DNA of 7,037 bases, taken from Pseudomonadota bacterium (GTDB lineage Bacteria > Pseudomonadota > Alphaproteobacteria > Rhizobiales > Devosiaceae). Shown here one piece after another: positions 1-5,935 of this stretch (position 1 is its first letter; every line of letters begins with the position of its first letter). The stretch is taken from contig JAEZFJ010000315.1 of assembly GCA_023437755.1 (NCBI GenBank), positions 1-7,037 of the forward strand, given 5' to 3'. Below the pieces are notes generated by a model. That model was not told the DNA's origin and made no database searches. It saw nothing but the letters and a program-made list of their open reading frames with translations. The translations under genes and the position numbers were made by a program.

Positions 1-454
1 GCAGGAACGAGCTGATCGAGGTCAGCTCCCAGAACAGGAACAGCGCCAGGAGGTTGTCGGACAGCACCAGCCCCAGCATTGCCCCCATGAAGGCAAGAAG
101 GAACATCAGGAAGCGCCCGAGATGGCGGTGTCCGTGCAGATACGCGCCGGCATAGAGCACGACCAACGCGCCGATCCCGGAGATGGTCAGCGCGAATGCG
201 AGGCTCAGCCCATCGAGCAGGAAAGTCAGGCGGAGCCCCAGCGCGGGCACCCAGTCGATGCCCGCAACGATCACCTCGCCGCTCGCGACGGGCGCGATAT
301 AGCCGCACAGAAAGGCAAAGATCGCCGCCGGCACCAGCGCCAGGAACCAGTGGCTGACGCCCCGCAGCAGCCGGTGGAGCAATGGCGCCACAGCCGCGAC
401 GAGGAACGGACCGATCGCCACCAGCGCCAGACTTGCCCCCTGATCCAGCTCCAC
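1..454 (-). CDS. mrpA: Mrp-type Na+/H+ antiporter subunit A, N-terminal part (gene runs off the left edge)
   Basis: The 151 visible codons read as the N-terminus of the large Mrp/Mnh/Pha antiporter subunit A, a NuoL-like inner-membrane protein of the multi-subunit monovalent cation/proton antiporter. Five hydrophobic segments can be seen (about residues 8-27, 36-53, 83-105, 114-131 and 134-151). Family hallmarks include LDGLS (80-84), VLYAGAYL (99-106), GAMLG (124-128), LSDNLL (131-136) and FWELTSISSF (141-150). E143 in FWELTS corresponds to the membrane glutamate known to be essential in MrpA and NuoL. I chose GTG at 454-452 because a GGGAGG ribosome-binding site lies 4 bases upstream and the protein then begins just before the first membrane helix; TTG at 481 is an alternative. 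Most of the protein, including any MrpB-like C-terminal fusion, lies outside the window. The gene diverges from the peptidase gene. Family assignment is firm; transported ion and operon content cannot be judged here. Confidence 0.9.
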   Translation of the reverse strand, partial: MELDQGASLALVAIGPFLVAAVAPLLHRLLRGVSHWFLALVPAAIFAFLCGYIAPVASGEVIVAGIDWVPALGLRLTFLLDGLSLAFALTISGIGALVVLYAGAYLHGHRHLGRFLMFLLAFMGAMLGLVLSDNLLALFLFWELTSISSFL

Positions 455-634
455 GCTGCCTCCCGCCGCCGATTCAGACAAATGCGGCTGCGACCTTACC
501 GATTGAGTCGCCTGTCACAAGCCAAATCGGACCGGGGGGACAGCTTGTCGCGCACGAATCCACACCTGGGCACCTGCCCTTCCCAAGGGCGGGAGCGAGC
601 CCTATGTCAGGACGCACGCAACCGAGGAGCTTCC
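455..634. promoter_or_regulatory. Divergent intergenic region between mrpA-like and ptrB-like genes
   Basis: This 180-bp gap must hold the promoters of both divergent genes. The minus-strand gene has GGGAGG just upstream of its GTG, and the plus-strand gene has AGGAG at 625-629, 5 bases before ATG 635. A 9-bp stem with one G-T pair and a 3-base loop (573-581 with 585-593) lies about 40 bases before ATG 635. It could be an operator or a leader hairpin. No convincing -35/-10 pair was found for either gene by eye, so the region is inferred from gene layout alone. Confidence 0.35.
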
Positions 635-3181
635 ATGAGCCAGCCCGCCCCGCCAGTCGCCGCGCAGAAGCCGCTTCGCCTCGAACATCACGGCATCGTT
701 CGCGACGACCCCTGGGCGTGGCTGCGTGCCGACAACTGGCAGGAGGTGATGCAGAAGCCCGAGGCGCTCGATGCCGAGATCCGGGCGTATCTGGAGGCCG
801 AGAACAGCTACGCCACCGCCGCCTTCGGCGAGCCGACCAAGGCGCTGCAGGAGCAGATCTACAGGGAGATCCGCGGTCGCATGAAGGAGGACGATTCCGG
901 CGTCCCCTCCCCGGACGGCCCGTGGGCCTATAACTCGCGTATGCTCGAGGGCAAGCAGTACCCGCTCGTCGTGCGCACCCCGCGCGAAGGTGGGCCCGAG
1001 ACGGTGCTGCTCGACTGCAACGTCGAGGCCGGCGACGGCTATTTCGGCTTTGCCGGTGCCCAGCACGATCCCTCGCACCGACTGCTCACCTGGGCCGCCG
1101 ACCGCGCCGGCTCGGAATACTACGACATCGTCATCCGCGATCTCGAAACCGGCACCGACAGCCCGGACGTCATCCGCGACACCGCCGGTGCCCATGTCTG
1201 GAGCAACGATGCCCGCGCCATCTACTACACCGAATATGACGACAACCATCGCCCCTTCAGGGTGCGCCTCCATGTGCTCGGCACCGATCAGTCCGACGAC
1301 CCGATCATCTACGAGGAATCCGATCCGGGCTTCTTCGTGGGCGTCGGAAAGACGCTGAGCAACCGCTTCATCGTCATCGACGCCCATGATCACCAGACCT
1401 CGGAAGTCCGCCTGATCGATGCCGATCACGGTGGCGAGCCGCGCCTCGTCTCGGTGCGCGAGCCGGAACGCGAATACGAGGTCGATGAGCGCGAGGGCCT
1501 CCTCTACATCCGCACCAATGCCGGTGGCGCCGAGGACTTCAAGATCGTCACCGCCCCTGCCGACGCTCCCGGCGCCGAGAACTGGGTCGATCTCGTGCCG
1601 CACCGGCCCGGCGTGCTGATCCTCGACACGGCGGTGATCCGCAACCACCTCCTGCGCCTCGAGCGCGCGGACGGGCTGCCCCACATCGTGGTGCGCGATC
1701 TCAGAACCGGTGCCGAAGACACAGTGGGCTTCAAGGAGGAGGCCTATTCCCTTGGCCTATCGGTGGGGTACGAGTTCGACACCACCACCTTCCGCTTCAG
1801 CTATTCCTCCCCCACTACGCCGTCGAGGGTCTATGATCTCGACCTCGCCACCGGCGAGCGGGTGCTGCGCAAGGAGCAGGAAATTCCTTCCGGCCATGAT
1901 CCGGCGGCCTACGAGACGCGGCGGCTGTTTGCCACCGCAGCGGACGGCGAGACCGTGCCGGTGACGCTGCTCTATCGCAAGGGCATCGCACTCGATGGCA
2001 GCAATCCGGTATTGCTCTACGGCTACGGCGCCTATGGCATGGCCATGCCCTCGGGCTTCTCGATTTCGGCCCTGTCGCTGGTCGATCGCGGCTTCGTTTA
2101 TGCCACGGCACACATCCGCGGCGGCATGGAGAAGGGCTATCGCTGGTACAAGCTCGGCCGCCGCGAGCACAAACCCAACACCTTCACCGACTTCATCGCC
2201 GCCGCCGAGATGCTGATCGGGCAGGGCTATACCCGCCCGGGCCGCATCGTCGCCCAGGGCGGCTCGGCCGGCGGCATGCTGATGGGCGCCATTGCCAACC
2301 TGCGGCCGGAGCTGTGGGCTGGCATCATTGCCCAGGTGCCATTCGTCGACGTGCTCAACACCATGCTCGACGCCACCCTGCCGCTCACCCCGCCGGAATG
2401 GCCCGAATGGGGCAACCCGCTCGCCAGCGGCGAGGACTACCGGCGCATTGCCGCCTACGCGCCCTATGAGCAGGTCAGCGCCCATCCCTATCCGCCGATC
2501 TTCGTGCAGGCCGGCCTGACCGATCCGCGCGTGACCTACTGGGAGCCGGCCAAGTGGGTCGCCAAGCTCCGCGCCACGGCCACCGGCGACAAGCGGTTCT
2601 TCCTCAAGACCAACATGGACGCCGGCCACGGCGGCGCTTCCGGCCGCTTCGATCGCATCAAGGAAACTGCCGAGGTCTACGCCTTCGCTGTCGAGGGCGT
2701 CGGTGCCGCATCCTGCCCGGGAGCGGGGGCAAAGCCCCGGCGCTCACCCCTTGGGCTTGGTGGCGATCCCATCGAGCCAGAGCATGTTGCTGTCGTCGCG
2801 GTGCACGCCCGTGGTGCCGACATGCTTCATGTCGATTTCGGGTCCCTTCTTGATGACGTGGACCAGCGCCATGCCGTGTCCGCGTCCCAGCCCGAAATCG
2901 GTCTTGAGCCAGTCGAGAATCGATCCCGCCTTGACCTTGGGGTCATCGAAGCCCTTGGCGGTGGCAAGATCGATGATCTGGCGCGGCGTCTTGCCCGTTT
3001 TTTCTTCCACTGCGTCGAGATAGGCCTGAAACGACATCGTTTTCTCCTGGGCAACAACCATCGACGCCACGACGAGAGTCAACAGCCGCTTTCGACACGA
3101 AATCGCCCGGCGCCGCGCTTTCCCCAGCGAATTAACACTCTCGGGAACCCTGCTCTTCTCGCATCCGTTCGAGCATGGTAA
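635..3181 (+). CDS. ptrB: Oligopeptidase B-like S9 serine peptidase, with an anomalous C-terminal read-through extension
   Basis: This is a prolyl oligopeptidase-family (S9A) enzyme, closest in motifs to oligopeptidase B, which is cytoplasmic and cleaves short peptides after Arg or Lys. Residues 1 to about 425 are the N-terminal segment and beta-propeller; the alpha/beta-hydrolase domain follows. Visible motifs are YGYGAYG (462-468), HIRGG (493-497), nucleophile elbow QGGSAGG with Ser544, EWGNP (591-595), Asp630 in GLTDPRV and catalytic His665 in DAGHGGASG. The triad is complete. ATG 635 has AGGAG 5 bases upstream and begins right before the conserved LEHHGIVRDDPWAWLR region. The family is usually about 690-700 residues long, and homology ends near residue 690 (about 2704). 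No stop follows, so the frame continues to TAA at 3179-3181 (848 codons). The last 150 or so residues are simply antisense to the DUF4287 gene and its upstream region. I infer loss of an original stop near 2714 rather than a real extra domain. Confidence 0.88.
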   Translation: MSQPAPPVAAQKPLRLEHHGIVRDDPWAWLRADNWQEVMQKPEALDAEIRAYLEAENSYATAAFGEPTKALQEQIYREIRGRMKEDDSGVPSPDGPWAYNSRMLEGKQYPLVVRTPREGGPETVLLDCNVEAGDGYFGFAGAQHDPSHRLLTWAADRAGSEYYDIVIRDLETGTDSPDVIRDTAGAHVWSNDARAIYYTEYDDNHRPFRVRLHVLGTDQSDDPIIYEESDPGFFVGVGKTLSNRFIVIDAHDHQTSEVRLIDADHGGEPRLVSVREPEREYEVDEREGLLYIRTNAGGAEDFKIVTAPADAPGAENWVDLVPHRPGVLILDTAVIRNHLLRLERADGLPHIVVRDLRTGAEDTVGFKEEAYSLGLSVGYEFDTTTFRFSYSSPTTPSRVYDLDLATGERVLRKEQEIPSGHDPAAYETRRLFATAADGETVPVTLLYRKGIALDGSNPVLLYGYGAYGMAMPSGFSISALSLVDRGFVYATAHIRGGMEKGYRWYKLGRREHKPNTFTDFIAAAEMLIGQGYTRPGRIVAQGGSAGGMLMGAIANLRPELWAGIIAQVPFVDVLNTMLDATLPLTPPEWPEWGNPLASGEDYRRIAAYAPYEQVSAHPYPPIFVQAGLTDPRVTYWEPAKWVAKLRATATGDKRFFLKTNMDAGHGGASGRFDRIKETAEVYAFAVEGVGAASCPGAGAKPRRSPLGLGGDPIEPEHVAVVAVHARGADMLHVDFGSLLDDVDQRHAVSASQPEIGLEPVENRSRLDLGVIEALGGGKIDDLARRLARFFFHCVEIGLKRHRFLLGNNHRRHDESQQPLSTRNRPAPRFPQRINTLGNPALLASVRAW
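2719..2745. terminator. GC-rich hairpin between the convergent ptrB-like and DUF4287 genes
   Basis: Arms 2719-2730 and 2734-2745 pair around an AAA loop. The stem spans 12 positions: nine Watson-Crick pairs, one G-T pair and two mismatches, with an uninterrupted GGGGC/GCCCC core next to the loop. It overlaps the DUF4287 stop (2746-2744) and sits just past the end of conserved peptidase sequence, where a shared convergent terminator is expected. No T-run follows on either strand, so intrinsic termination would be weak; it may instead protect 3' ends. Confidence 0.5.
2744..3037 (-). CDS. DUF4287 domain-containing small protein
   Basis: This 97-residue protein matches the DUF4287 pattern at residues 1-65: MSFQAYLDAVEEKTGKTP at the start, then GFDDPKVKAG and WLKTDFGLGRGHGMALVHVI. 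A polar tail of about 30 residues (GPEIDMKHVGTT onward) follows. The function of DUF4287 is unknown; the proteins are short, probably cytoplasmic, and no catalytic residues can be named. The frame is open up to 3211, but ATG 3037-3035 was chosen because the family begins with MSFQAYLD and AGGAGA lies 6 bases upstream. A TTGACT at 3082-3077 could be a -35 element, but its -10 partner is poor. The gene is convergent with the oligopeptidase, whose open frame runs antisense through all of it in exact codon register. It diverges from the receiver gene at 3175 across a 137-bp gap. Confidence 0.85.
   Translation of the reverse strand: MSFQAYLDAVEEKTGKTPRQIIDLATAKGFDDPKVKAGSILDWLKTDFGLGRGHGMALVHVIKKGPEIDMKHVGTTGVHRDDSNMLWLDGIATKPKG
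3038..3174. promoter_or_regulatory. Divergent intergenic region between DUF4287 and receiver-protein genes
   Basis: This 137-bp gap should carry two divergent promoters. On the minus strand it holds the AGGAGA ribosome-binding site of DUF4287 and a TTGACT (3082-3077) without a good -10. A single TTAAC at 3132-3136 resembles a CtrA half-site but has no second half 7 bases away. No strong promoter could be picked by eye for the plus-strand gene. Confidence 0.3.
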
Positions 3182-3750
3182 CGAACCGTTTACTATCTCC
3201 GGGAGCTGCATTTTTCGTGCCCGAAACGGCCAAAGTCGTCGCCATCATCGCTGCCACTCCCGCACTCACCGCTTTGCTTGGCATGGTTGTGGCCGGTGAC
3301 ACGCGCCTCAAGGTCCGCCAGTTCGAGAGCGAAGCCGAGCTCTTCGCCTACATGCGGATCGCGCCGGTGCACGCGCTGGTCGTCGACTTCGATCGCGACG
3401 GTCGTCCCGCCCACGAGATGGTGGAAGCCATCCGCCTCGACTCGGGCCTCGTTTCCCAGGACGTACCGGTGATTGCGCTCACCCGCACCATCACCCCGCC
3501 CATGCGCCACCAGGCCATCAGCGCTGGCATCGACGAGGTCATCATCAAGCCGATGTCGCCCCGCCACCTGTTGCAGCGCATCCAGGCCCGCCTGAGCAAC
3601 CGCAGCGTCGTCGGCGCCCTGGGCGGCTACCGCGGCCCCGACCGTCGAAACCGCATCCCCTTCCCTGCACCGCAGCCTGCTCCGGCCCGGCGTTTCACCG
3701 ACAACGTCGTACCGCTGTTCCCCAACAAGGCCCGCCTGCCCGAAGCTTGA
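3175..3750 (+). CDS. Atypical CheY-like receiver-domain protein lacking the acidic pair
   Basis: Residues 20-141 follow the alpha/beta receiver fold of response regulators. They include beta-1 KVVAII (20-25), beta-3 ALVVDFD with Asp71 at the phospho-acceptor position, beta-4 VPVIALTRT with Thr103, and beta-5 VIIKP with Lys125. The two acidic residues that normally follow beta-1 and bind Mg2+ are replaced by Ala26-Ala27, so phosphorylation may be weak or absent. There is no output domain. After the receiver comes a 50-residue Pro/Arg-rich tail containing Y-x-GPDRR (152-158), a motif seen in other small alphaproteobacterial receiver proteins. I infer a cytoplasmic signalling adaptor, not a DNA-binding regulator. 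ATG 3175 lacks a clear ribosome-binding site and is followed by TTA and CTA codons, unusual here. GTG 3217, with GGGAG 11 bases upstream, would start the protein just before beta-1 (177 residues) and is a real alternative. Confidence 0.8.
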   Translation: MVTNRLLSPGAAFFVPETAKVVAIIAATPALTALLGMVVAGDTRLKVRQFESEAELFAYMRIAPVHALVVDFDRDGRPAHEMVEAIRLDSGLVSQDVPVIALTRTITPPMRHQAISAGIDEVIIKPMSPRHLLQRIQARLSNRSVVGALGGYRGPDRRNRIPFPAPQPAPARRFTDNVVPLFPNKARLPEA

Positions 3751-3770
3751 GGCGGCTCGCCGCCGCCTCA
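3748..3770 (+). terminator. Perfect 9-bp hairpin at the receiver-gene stop codon
   Basis: Arms 3748-3756 (TGAGGCGGC) and 3762-3770 (GCCGCCTCA) are exact inverse complements around a 5-base loop. The TGA stop of the receiver gene is the first triplet of the left arm. The hairpin lies between convergent genes, 30 bp from the stop of the minus-strand SLOG-like gene, so it could serve both. Only a short, mixed T-containing stretch (TGTATCT) follows on the plus strand. The hairpin is seen directly; termination is inferred. Confidence 0.6.
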
Positions 3771-3800
3771 TGTATCTCAGGATGGTCCACGCCGGACGCG

Positions 3801-4361
3801 CTACCGCGCCTCCACCAGCCGCTGCGTGCGGTTCCACAGATCTTCCACCGTCTCGGCAAACTGCAGCGCCCGCTCATGCCCGCGCAGCGAGTGCGAGAGC
3901 ACGTCGGCGCTGAAGCCGCGAACCACTTCGAAGGCGCGGTGGCGGTTCAGCAAAATTACCGGCAGCACCCTTCCCTGCTGGCGCGCCGCCGACCAGGTGG
4001 CAAACAGCGCCGCGGCTGAGGCCAGCGAACCGGGCAAACCCACCAGCGCCTGTGCCCGCGTGGCGATCAGCGCCTGCCGCTCGGCCGAGTCGGCTGCGAC
4101 ATGGATAGGCACGTCGGTCAGCACCGGCGGCAAGTGGCTGCTCGCGTCCGCCACCACCTCGACAGCACCCCCGGCAGTACGAGCAGCGGTGATCAGGGTC
4201 ACCGGCATCACCCCGCCCTCGGCCAGGGTCAGGAGGCGGGCACCACGGCGGGCGAAGTAATTGCCGGTCTGGGTCATCAGCGTGGCGCGCTCGGCATCAC
4301 CGGGGCCGCGATCGGAGGCGAACACCGCAACGGTGATCTGCTTGGCAACGGGCTCGATCAT
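3801..4361 (-). CDS. Degenerate LOG/SLOG-superfamily Rossmann-like protein
   Basis: This 186-residue protein resembles the LOG family (lysine-decarboxylase-like/TIGR00725 group), whose active members release cytokinin-type bases from nucleotide ribosides. It opens with a beta strand ITVAVFASDRGPGDAE (9-24), followed by a helix, LLTLAEGGVMP (43-53), AARTAGG (59-65) and a second Rossmann half with LVGLPGSLASAAALF (106-120) and PVILLNRHRAFEVV (134-147). The catalytic PGGxGTxxE loop is reduced to PGSLASAAA: the second Gly, the Gly-Thr pair and the Glu are all missing. Enzyme activity is therefore doubtful, and ligand sensing or a purely structural role is more likely. ATG 4361 lies one base past the stop of the HerA-like gene; its GGAGG ribosome-binding site, 7 bases upstream, is inside that gene, indicating translational coupling. 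SLOG assignment is by motif layout and moderate in certainty; the reading frame itself is well supported by operon structure. Confidence 0.65.
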   Translation of the reverse strand: MIEPVAKQITVAVFASDRGPGDAERATLMTQTGNYFARRGARLLTLAEGGVMPVTLITAARTAGGAVEVVADASSHLPPVLTDVPIHVAADSAERQALIATRAQALVGLPGSLASAAALFATWSAARQQGRVLPVILLNRHRAFEVVRGFSADVLSHSLRGHERALQFAETVEDLWNRTQRLVEAR

Positions 4362-4362
4362 C

Positions 4363-5814
4363 TCAGCGCCTCCGCGACAGGCTGCCGAGCAAGCCGCGCA
4401 CCAGCGACCTGCCCAGTTGATTGGCGACGCTGCGGGCGAAGGAATTGATCGCCGCCTCGGTCGGGGTCTGCCGGGTAGAACGGCGGGCTGGCGCCTCGGC
4501 CTTTACCCGTTCCGCGTCGAGTTGCCGCTCTTCGGCACGGCGGGCCAGGATTTCGAAGGCCGACTCGCGGTCCACTACCGCGTCATAGAGCCCGCCAACG
4601 GGCGAACGCGCCATCACGTCGCGCCGCTGCTCCGGCGACAGCGGACCGTGTTGTCCGGAGGGCGGCCGTATCATCGTGCGGCCGACCACGGAGGGAACGC
4701 CCTTGTCTTCCAGCACCGAGACCAATGCTTCGCCGGTGCCGAGCGCGGTGATTGCCTGCTCGGTGTCGAAGGCCGGATTGGGCCGGAAACTCTCGGCTGC
4801 CGCCTTGACCGCCTTTTGTTCGCGCGGCGTATAGGCGCGCAAGGCGTGCTGCACGCGGTTGCCAAGCTGGGCCAGCACCGGTTCGGGTATGTCGGCCGGG
4901 TTCTGGGTGACGAAATACACGCCGACCCCCTTGGAGCGGACGAGCTTGACCACCTGCTCGACCTTGTCGACCAGAGCCTTGGGCGCATCATCGAACAGGA
5001 GGTGCGCCTCATCGAAAAAGAACACCAGCTTGGGCCGGTCGAGATCGCCCGCCTCGGGCAGCACCTCGAACAGTTCCGACAGGAGCCAGAGGAGGAAGGT
5101 GGAGTAGAGCCGCGGCGACCGCATCAGCTCGTCGGCTGCGAGCACCGAGACGAAGCCACGACCGTCGCGGTCGGATCGCATCAGGTCCTCCACGTCGAGC
5201 GCCCGCTCGCCGAAGAAGTGTTCGCCGCCCTGCTGCTCCAGCACCAGCAGCGCCCGCTGGATGGCCCCAATCGACGCCGATGCCACATTGCCGTACCGGA
5301 GAGAGACCTCCTTGCTGCGCTGGCCGATATCGGTCAGCAGCGCCCGAAGGTCCTTGAGGTCGAGCAGCAGCAGGCCTTCCTCGTCGGCGATTCGGAAGGC
5401 GATGTTGAGAACGCCTTCCTGCGTATCGTTGAGCTCCAGCATGCGGCTCAGCAGCAGCGGGCCCATCTCCGAGATGGTGGTGCGGATCGGGTGACCTTGC
5501 GCGCCGAACAGATCCCAGAACACGGTCGGGGAACTGGTGAAGCGGTATTCGTCACCCAGCCCGATGTCATTGGCGCGCTTGACCAGCGCCTCCTTCGGCT
5601 CTCCCGCAACCGCGATGCCCGAGAGGTCGCCCTTGATGTCGGCACAGAACACCGGCACGCCGGCCTGCGAGAAGCCCTCGGCCAGCACCTGCAGCGTCAC
5701 CGTCTTGCCGGTGCCGGTCGCGCCGGTGATGAGGCCGTGGCGGTTGGCCAGTTTCAGCCACAGATATTCGGGCCGGTCGCTGGTGCCCAGGTAGATCTTG
5801 TCGTCGACGAGCAT
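4363..5814 (-). CDS. DUF853 HerA-like P-loop ATPase (YjgR family)
   Basis: The 483-residue protein belongs to the HerA/FtsK superfamily, DUF853 branch (E. coli YjgR, about 500 residues). Residues 5-12 (DKIYLGTS) form the usual short N-terminal lead-in. Walker A is GATGTGKT (31-38), followed by CADIKGDLSGIA (57-68), which is highly typical of DUF853. Walker B is KLVFFFDEAHLLF (262-274) with Glu269, and the sensor-like segment is TQNPADIP (303-310). Arg320 and Arg326 are candidates for arginine fingers. The C-terminus ends in an amphipathic FARSVANQLGRSLVRGLLGSL helix (459-479), characteristic of this branch. HerA relatives form hexamers that translocate DNA, but the cellular role of DUF853 is not established. 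ATG 5814 was chosen for an AGAGGG site 6 bases upstream and the normal family start. A TATAAG/TTGTTC promoter-like pair lies just upstream. It is co-transcribed with the SLOG-like gene. Confidence 0.9.
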   Translation of the reverse strand: MLVDDKIYLGTSDRPEYLWLKLANRHGLITGATGTGKTVTLQVLAEGFSQAGVPVFCADIKGDLSGIAVAGEPKEALVKRANDIGLGDEYRFTSSPTVFWDLFGAQGHPIRTTISEMGPLLLSRMLELNDTQEGVLNIAFRIADEEGLLLLDLKDLRALLTDIGQRSKEVSLRYGNVASASIGAIQRALLVLEQQGGEHFFGERALDVEDLMRSDRDGRGFVSVLAADELMRSPRLYSTFLLWLLSELFEVLPEAGDLDRPKLVFFFDEAHLLFDDAPKALVDKVEQVVKLVRSKGVGVYFVTQNPADIPEPVLAQLGNRVQHALRAYTPREQKAVKAAAESFRPNPAFDTEQAITALGTGEALVSVLEDKGVPSVVGRTMIRPPSGQHGPLSPEQRRDVMARSPVGGLYDAVVDRESAFEILARRAEERQLDAERVKAEAPARRSTRQTPTEAAINSFARSVANQLGRSLVRGLLGSLSRRR

Positions 5815-5837
5815 CGGCGGCCCTCTGTTGCGCTGAC

Positions 5838-5867
5838 CTTATAGCCAGCCGGGCTGCAGTGGAACAA
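5838..5867 (-). promoter_or_regulatory. Promoter-like sequence for the HerA-like/SLOG operon
   Basis: Read on the minus strand, a -35-like TTGTTC (5867-5862) and a -10-like TATAAG (5843-5838) are 18 bases apart. The -10 matches the sigma-70 consensus at five of six positions, the -35 at three of six. Transcription would start near 5831, giving a leader of under 20 bases that contains the AGAGGG site of the ATPase gene. This suggests the pair of genes can be transcribed independently of the asparaginase upstream. Confidence 0.4.
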
Positions 5868-5876
5868 CCCGCGCGC

Positions 5877-5913
5877 AAGGCGCCGGCACGAGGTTGGAGC
5901 GCCTCGACGCCTT
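5877..5913 (-). terminator. Possible hairpin downstream of the asparaginase gene
   Basis: Outer arms AAGGCG (5877-5882) and CGCCTT (5908-5913) and inner arms CGAGG (5889-5893) and CCTCG (5902-5906) can fold into an interrupted stem with an asymmetric internal loop. It starts 23 bases past the asparaginase stop. No U-run follows on the minus strand, so it is at best a weak terminator or 3'-end structure, and it overlaps the CtrA-like box by two bases. Confidence 0.25.
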
Positions 5914-5926
5914 AACCCTCGGTTAA
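5912..5926. promoter_or_regulatory. CtrA-like binding box (TTAA-N7-TTAA)
   Basis: TTAA (5912-5915) and TTAA (5923-5926) are separated by exactly seven bases, and each half extends as TTAACC on the plus strand. This equals the consensus of CtrA, the alphaproteobacterial cell-cycle response regulator. The site is itself an inverted repeat (TTAACC, CTC, GGTTAA), so it reads as TTAA-N7-TTAA on both strands. It lies about 100 bp upstream of the ATPase start and some 45 bp upstream of its candidate -35, farther than usual for direct activation. CtrA binding is inferred from sequence only. Confidence 0.45.
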
Positions 5927-5935
5927 CCACGTTTC

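Noticed and set aside
122..634. Upstream in-frame extension of the oligopeptidase reading frame
   Set aside because: It is antisense to the mrpA-like gene and the intergenic region, with a low-complexity His/Gln/Arg-rich composition. The peptidase has a good ribosome-binding site and family-consistent start at 635.
602..1684. Long minus-strand open frame (360 codons) opposite the peptidase
   Set aside because: It is a shadow of the peptidase on the complementary strand, with repetitive Val/Gly/Asp composition and no recognisable domain.
1757..2629. Minus-strand open frame (290 codons) opposite the catalytic domain
   Set aside because: The plus strand encodes the intact alpha/beta-hydrolase triad region here; the opposite frame shows no domain and has antisense-type composition.
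3132..3146. Second CtrA-like box before the receiver gene
   Set aside because: Only one TTAA is present; the position seven bases later reads GGGA, so the consensus is not met.
2744..3181. The peptidase tail as a genuine extra C-terminal domain
   Set aside because: The tail is antisense to a recognisable DUF4287 gene in exact codon register, which alone explains the open frame, and it has no recognisable domain pattern.
3193..3837. Minus-strand open frame opposite the receiver gene
   Set aside because: The plus strand has the ordered receiver-fold pattern and a terminator-like hairpin at its stop; the opposite frame has Asp/Val/Gly-rich shadow composition.
4261..5844. Plus-strand open frame of 527 codons opposite the ATPase
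   Set aside because: It is longer than the ATPase gene but rich in His, Gln, Arg and Leu as expected of an antisense frame. The minus strand carries clear Walker A and B motifs and a ribosome-binding site.
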